Source of the DNA: JANQOH01 sp965242575 | GTDB taxonomy: Bacteria; Pseudomonadota; Alphaproteobacteria; UBA7887 | Length of the DNA: 64,000 nt | NCBI GenBank assembly: GCA_965242575.1 | Contig: OZ251461.1 | Span: 2,170,001-2,234,000 of the forward strand | Reading direction: 5' to 3' | Part shown: piece by piece, positions 61,024 through 64,000 of the stretch | How the letters are laid out: each line of letters begins with the position of its first letter | Numbering within the stretch: the first letter of the stretch is position 1 | Notes under the pieces: generated by a model | What the model was told of the DNA's origin: nothing | The model's input: the letters and a program-made list of their open reading frames with translations, nothing else | The model's database searches: none | Program-made: the position numbers and the translations under genes

Positions 61024-62280
61024 TCAGACGCGCACGGTCATCCCGTCGGCGAGCGACATGCGGTAGGCGCGCAGCGCGGGGACCGCGCCCACCGCCGTCC
61101 CCGACGCCGCCACCGCCGCGAGCACCCACCACTCGCGCGGCTCCGGGGCGGATATGGGAAGGTACAGCCCGAAATGCGAGTCCACCCAGGCGCGCGCCGC
61201 GGCGAGCGCGGCGTAGAGCAGGACCAGGCCGCACGCCACCCCGGCGGCGGACAACAACGCGGCCTCGGCCAGAAGCAGGCCGAACACGGCGCGCGGGCGG
61301 GCCCCGACCGACCGCAGGATCGCCATTTCCCGCCGCCGCGCGTTGAGGCTGGAGAGGATCATCGCCGCCATGCCGAGCAGCGCCGTCGCCACCACCATCG
61401 CCGAAATCCCGGTCAGCGCGGTCTCCGCGACGCCGATGAGGTCCCACAATTCCTGAAGCGCCACTCCGGGGAGGATCGCGAGCAACGCCTCGCCGGGATA
61501 CTCGTTGACCCAGCGCTGGACGCGGAAGGTGGCGACCTTCGATTCGACGCCGACCAGGGCGGCGGTGACGGCCTTCGGCGCGAGGTCCATCGCCCGCGCC
61601 TCGTCCGCGCCGATGCGGGCCCCCGGCGCCGGCGCGCCGCCCCGCCAGTCGACGTGGATGGCTTCTATCGCCTCGAGGCTCACATGCACCGTCCGGTCCA
61701 CCGGCGTTCCGGTCTTGGCGAGGATTCCGGAGACGCGGAACGGCTTGTCGTCGTGCTCCGCGAACGACACGGCGCCCAGGCCGTGCGCCACGACGATGGG
61801 GTCGCCCACCGCGTAGCCGAGGCGGGCGGCGACGTCGGAGCCGAGCGCCGCGTCGAACAGGTCGGCGAACGCCTCCCCGTCGGCGAATTCCAGCCCCCGT
61901 CCGCCGCGGAAGCGGTAGCGGTCGAAATAGGCGCGCGTCGTGCCGAGCACGCGGAAGCCGCGATGGCTGTCGCCGAGCGACAGGGGGACGGCCCATGCGA
62001 CGTCGCCGCGGGCGGCGATGTCCTCATAGCTCTCCCAGCTCATGTTGCTGGTGGCGGAGCCGATGCGGAAGACGGAATAGAGCAGCAGGTTCACGCTCCC
62101 GCCGCGCGCGCCGACGATGAGGTCGGTTCCGCTTACGGCGCCGGCGAAACTCGCGCGGGCCCCGGCGCGGACCTTCTCGACGCCGAGAAACAGCGCGACG
62201 CCGCAGGCGATGGCGAGGACGGCCAGCGCCGCCGCGCCCCAGCGGTTGCGCAGCGACAGGACGGCGAGGCGGAAGGTCAC
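61024..62280 (-). CDS. ABC transporter permease (FtsX/MacB type)
   Basis: 418 residues: an N-terminal helix (LAVLAIACGVALFLGVEKVR), a large periplasmic domain (~40-270) and three C-terminal helices (TGISAMVVATALLGMAAMIL onward) with the cytoplasmic loop ARRREMAILRSVGARPRAVF. Such permeases do mechanotransmission or lipoprotein release rather than classic import. It overlaps the ATPase gene by 4 bp. Confidence 0.88.
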   Translation of the reverse strand: MTFRLAVLSLRNRWGAAALAVLAIACGVALFLGVEKVRAGARASFAGAVSGTDLIVGARGGSVNLLLYSVFRIGSATSNMSWESYEDIAARGDVAWAVPLSLGDSHRGFRVLGTTRAYFDRYRFRGGRGLEFADGEAFADLFDAALGSDVAARLGYAVGDPIVVAHGLGAVSFAEHDDKPFRVSGILAKTGTPVDRTVHVSLEAIEAIHVDWRGGAPAPGARIGADEARAMDLAPKAVTAALVGVESKVATFRVQRWVNEYPGEALLAILPGVALQELWDLIGVAETALTGISAMVVATALLGMAAMILSSLNARRREMAILRSVGARPRAVFGLLLAEAALLSAAGVACGLVLLYAALAAARAWVDSHFGLYLPISAPEPREWWVLAAVAASGTAVGAVPALRAYRMSLADGMTVRV

Positions 62281-62999
62281 GCCGCGCCCCCGCGCGCGGT
62301 CCGGGCGACCCCGTCCACCGTCTCGGCGCGGTCGAAGCGCGCGGCGAGGCGCTCGTCATGGCTGACCATGACCAGGGCGGACCCGGCGGCCGCGGCCTGC
62401 GCGAACAGCAGGTCGAGAAACGCCGCCTGCGTCCGCCCGTCGAGGGCCGAGGTCGGCTCGTCGGCGACGACCAGTTCGGGCGCGCCGATCAACGCCCGCG
62501 CGGCCGCGACGCGCTGTTGCTGGCCGGCGCTGAGCGCCGCGGCGTCGGCCGAGTCCTCCACGCCGAGCGCGGCGAGCAGCCGCGCCGCCTCCGCCCGGAC
62601 CCCGCCCCGCGCCGCCGCCCGCGCGCGCCGGCGCGGCGCGAACGCCAGGCCGAGCAGCACGTTGTCGACCGGGCCGGCGTAGGGAAGCAGGTTGAACATC
62701 TGGAAGACGATCCCGTAATGCTCGCCGCGAAAGCGGTCGCGTTCGGGGCCGCGCATGCGCGCGATGTCGCGTCCCAGCACCTCGACTCGCCCGCGGCGCG
62801 GCGCGGCGACGCCGCACATCAGCGCCAGCAGGGTCGATTTGCCGGAGCCGGACGGCCCCAGCAGCAACACCCGCTCGCCGCGCCCGACCGCGAACCGGTC
62901 GATGGCCATCCGGAACCGCGCCGGGCCGGGCCATGCGAATTCGACGTCCCGCATGAGCACGGCGGCGCCATCGTCCGGTGCGCGCGCCGGGCGCGGCAT
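62277..62999 (-). CDS. ABC transporter ATPase (LolD/MacB type)
   Basis: 240 residues: Walker A LLLGPSGSGKSTLLALMCGV (~31), Q-loop IVFQMFNLLPYAGPV (~94), signature ALSAGQQQRVAAARALIG (~154) and Walker B LVVADEPTSALDG (~177). The signature has SAGQQ instead of SGGQ, which is common in this subfamily. It drives the adjacent permease. Confidence 0.9.
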   Translation of the reverse strand: MPRPARAPDDGAAVLMRDVEFAWPGPARFRMAIDRFAVGRGERVLLLGPSGSGKSTLLALMCGVAAPRRGRVEVLGRDIARMRGPERDRFRGEHYGIVFQMFNLLPYAGPVDNVLLGLAFAPRRRARAAARGGVRAEAARLLAALGVEDSADAAALSAGQQQRVAAARALIGAPELVVADEPTSALDGRTQAAFLDLLFAQAAAAGSALVMVSHDERLAARFDRAETVDGVARTARGGAA

Positions 63000-63006
63000 C
63001 GCGGGT

Positions 63007-63597
63007 TCAGAACCAGCGCGCGACGTCGGCGGCGGGAGATTCGCGCGTAGCCTCGAACGCGCCCTGCCCCTTCCCGGAGACGATGCTCACCTCGAGCGCC
63101 TCGGCGTTCGGAAACGCCGCGAAGTAGGGGAATTCCATCGTCCGGATTTCGCCGATGGCGGCGCAGCGCAGGAGGTATTCCGCATGGAACTCGCCATGCG
63201 GCGCGTCCTCCTCCTCGTCCCCGTGGTCCCCATGGTCCCCGTGGTCGTCGTGGTCGTCGTGGTCGTCGTGCTCGCCGCCGACCGCCTCCACCTCGGCGCT
63301 TTCGACCATGCACCCCGCCGCCTCCGGCAGGGCGAAGAGGGAAAGGGGCCGCGACAGCGCCTCCCTGGCGGCGTCCATCGCCGCCCGGTCCTCGGCGCTT
63401 TCGGCCTCGTGCTCGAATCCGACGATGTCGGCGCCGGGCGCCTCGAACTCGATCCACACCGAGTCGCCCTCCACCGCGACGTTGAGCGCGCCGCGGCCGT
63501 GTTCATGCGCGCCCAGGTCGCGGCGCGACTCCTCGTCCGCGGCCGCCGGGGCCGCGCTCCACAAGGCGGCCAGAGCCGCCGCGGTAATCCGTTTCAT
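63007..63597 (-). CDS. DUF2796 (ZrgA-like) zinc-binding periplasmic protein
   Basis: 196 residues with a signal peptide (RITAAALAALWSAAPAAADE). DLGAHEHGRGALNVAVEGDS at the mature N-terminus is the DUF2796 signature, followed by a His/Asp-rich tract (HDDHDDHDDHGDHGDHGDEE, ~112-131) likely to bind zinc. ATG 63597 was chosen so that the signal peptide leads. DUF2796 + ABC + DUF3299 operons are linked to zinc acquisition in Vibrio (zrg genes). No obvious Zur box was found upstream. Confidence 0.8.
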   Translation of the reverse strand: MKRITAAALAALWSAAPAAADEESRRDLGAHEHGRGALNVAVEGDSVWIEFEAPGADIVGFEHEAESAEDRAAMDAAREALSRPLSLFALPEAAGCMVESAEVEAVGGEHDDHDDHDDHGDHGDHGDEEEDAPHGEFHAEYLLRCAAIGEIRTMEFPYFAAFPNAEALEVSIVSGKGQGAFEATRESPAADVARWF

Positions 63598-63812
63598 CGA
63601 TTGCGCTCCCGCATCGTTCGAACCTTGCCTCGTCATGCGTTCGGCGAGGCGGCGGCGCCGCGCAGCCAGCCCGCCGCCGGGCGAGCCGCCGCCGCCCGGG
63701 ACAGGCGGCGGAGGAGCCGCGTCCGCGGCGCCGGCGGGTTCGGGCGGCGCATGGCCGCATCTTATCGCCGGCGGCGCGATGGTGTATAGGGCGGCGCGAG
63801 GGAGGAGCGGCC

Positions 63813-64000
63813 ATGCGGAGCATGTGGAGACTGGGCCTGTTCGCCGCCGCGGCGCTGGGCCTCGCGCCGGGGGCGGGGGCGTTCAGCGCCGGCGACCCGG
63901 CGCTGGGACTCGAATTCGCGCTGGAGAACTGCGCCCGCTGCCACGACACGCCGGGCGGGCGGGGCGCCGGCATCGCGCCCGCGTTCCAGGAGATCGCCGG
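63813..64000 (+). CDS. Class I cytochrome c, 5' part only
   Basis: The first 62 residues are in the window: signal peptide (MWRLGLFAAAALGLAPGAGA) and a haem-attachment motif NCARCHDTPGG (~39). Strong ribosome site GGAGGAGCGGCC. It is an exported mono-haem cytochrome c; the axial Met and C-terminus lie beyond the right edge. Confidence 0.85.
   Translation, partial: MRSMWRLGLFAAAALGLAPGAGAFSAGDPALGLEFALENCARCHDTPGGRGAGIAPAFQEIA

Overview
This is very GC-rich DNA with dense short-spaced operons, frequent GTG/TTG starts and ATGA/GTGA overlaps. The gene repertoire points to an alphaproteobacterium, probably Rhodospirillales-like: a MucR/Ros regulator, a YfgM-like/BamB-like/Der operon, fmt-truA, NosR, and many small DUF1640/CCDC90-like proteins. 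The genus cannot be named from the window. Two accessory islands rich in defence genes and pseudogene debris are set between blocks of ordinary metabolic genes.

Layout: (1) 0.2-1.6 kb is a gene graveyard with remnants of an MmeI-like restriction-methylase, HlyD, a CcmI-like TPR protein and a sugar-phosphate isomerase. (2) 1.6-2.3 kb is a vapBC toxin-antitoxin pair with a perfect palindromic operator. (3) 2.3-19.2 kb is a class 1 DISARM anti-phage locus (drmD, drmMI, drmA, drmB; no drmC seen). Four extra genes sit inside it between drmMI and drmA: an AAA ATPase, a HEPN-like protein, a KGGVGR-type ParA-like ATPase and a P-loop ATPase. A SLOG/DprA-like gene follows. (4) 20.4-29.8 kb holds an hslO (Hsp33) pseudogene, a nosR homologue, mnmA, a short metabolic operon (hydroxyisobutyrate-type dehydrogenase, class III CoA-transferase, Fe-alcohol dehydrogenase), trxB and a lysR regulator. 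(5) 30-31.5 kb has a secreted Ala-rich coiled-coil protein and vsr. (6) 31.7-43.2 kb is a complete type I-E CRISPR-Cas system (cas3, cas8e, cas11, cas7e, cas5e, cas6e, cas1e, cas2e) with a 40-repeat array. (7) 43.3-44.4 kb has two small DUF1640-like genes, a lone HicB-like gene and a decayed duplicate of the der 3' end. (8) 44.5-57 kb is core genome: der-bamB-yfgM, a PhyH dioxygenase, an acyl-CoA carboxylase beta subunit, mucR, a peptide ABC importer, fmt and truA. (9) 58.1-60.5 kb is a tRNA-Ser(CGA) followed by an MFS remnant and a tandem cluster of DUF1640-like genes, bracketed by a short direct repeat. (10) 60.5-63.6 kb is a zinc-type operon (DUF2796, ABC ATPase, ABC permease, DUF3299). A cytochrome c gene runs off the right edge.

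The most striking observation lies in the cas3-cas8e gap. Two degenerate copies of the type I-E repeat (34441-34466 and 34491-34517) bracket a 24-nt spacer. The first 11 nt of that spacer are identical to a site at 34523-34533, next to an ATG (a known type I-E PAM) and just upstream of the cascade operon. The first mismatch is at position 12, one of the every-sixth positions that Cascade leaves unpaired. This has the architecture of a crRNA-like autoregulator (CreR-like) or a CRISPR-repurposing antitoxin RNA (CreA-like) that would direct Cascade to its own promoter. A second pattern is a family of at least eight DUF1640-like cassettes at three sites. Three of them carry the same upstream promoter-like block with identical spacing, and one truncated copy overlaps the cas3 start codon.
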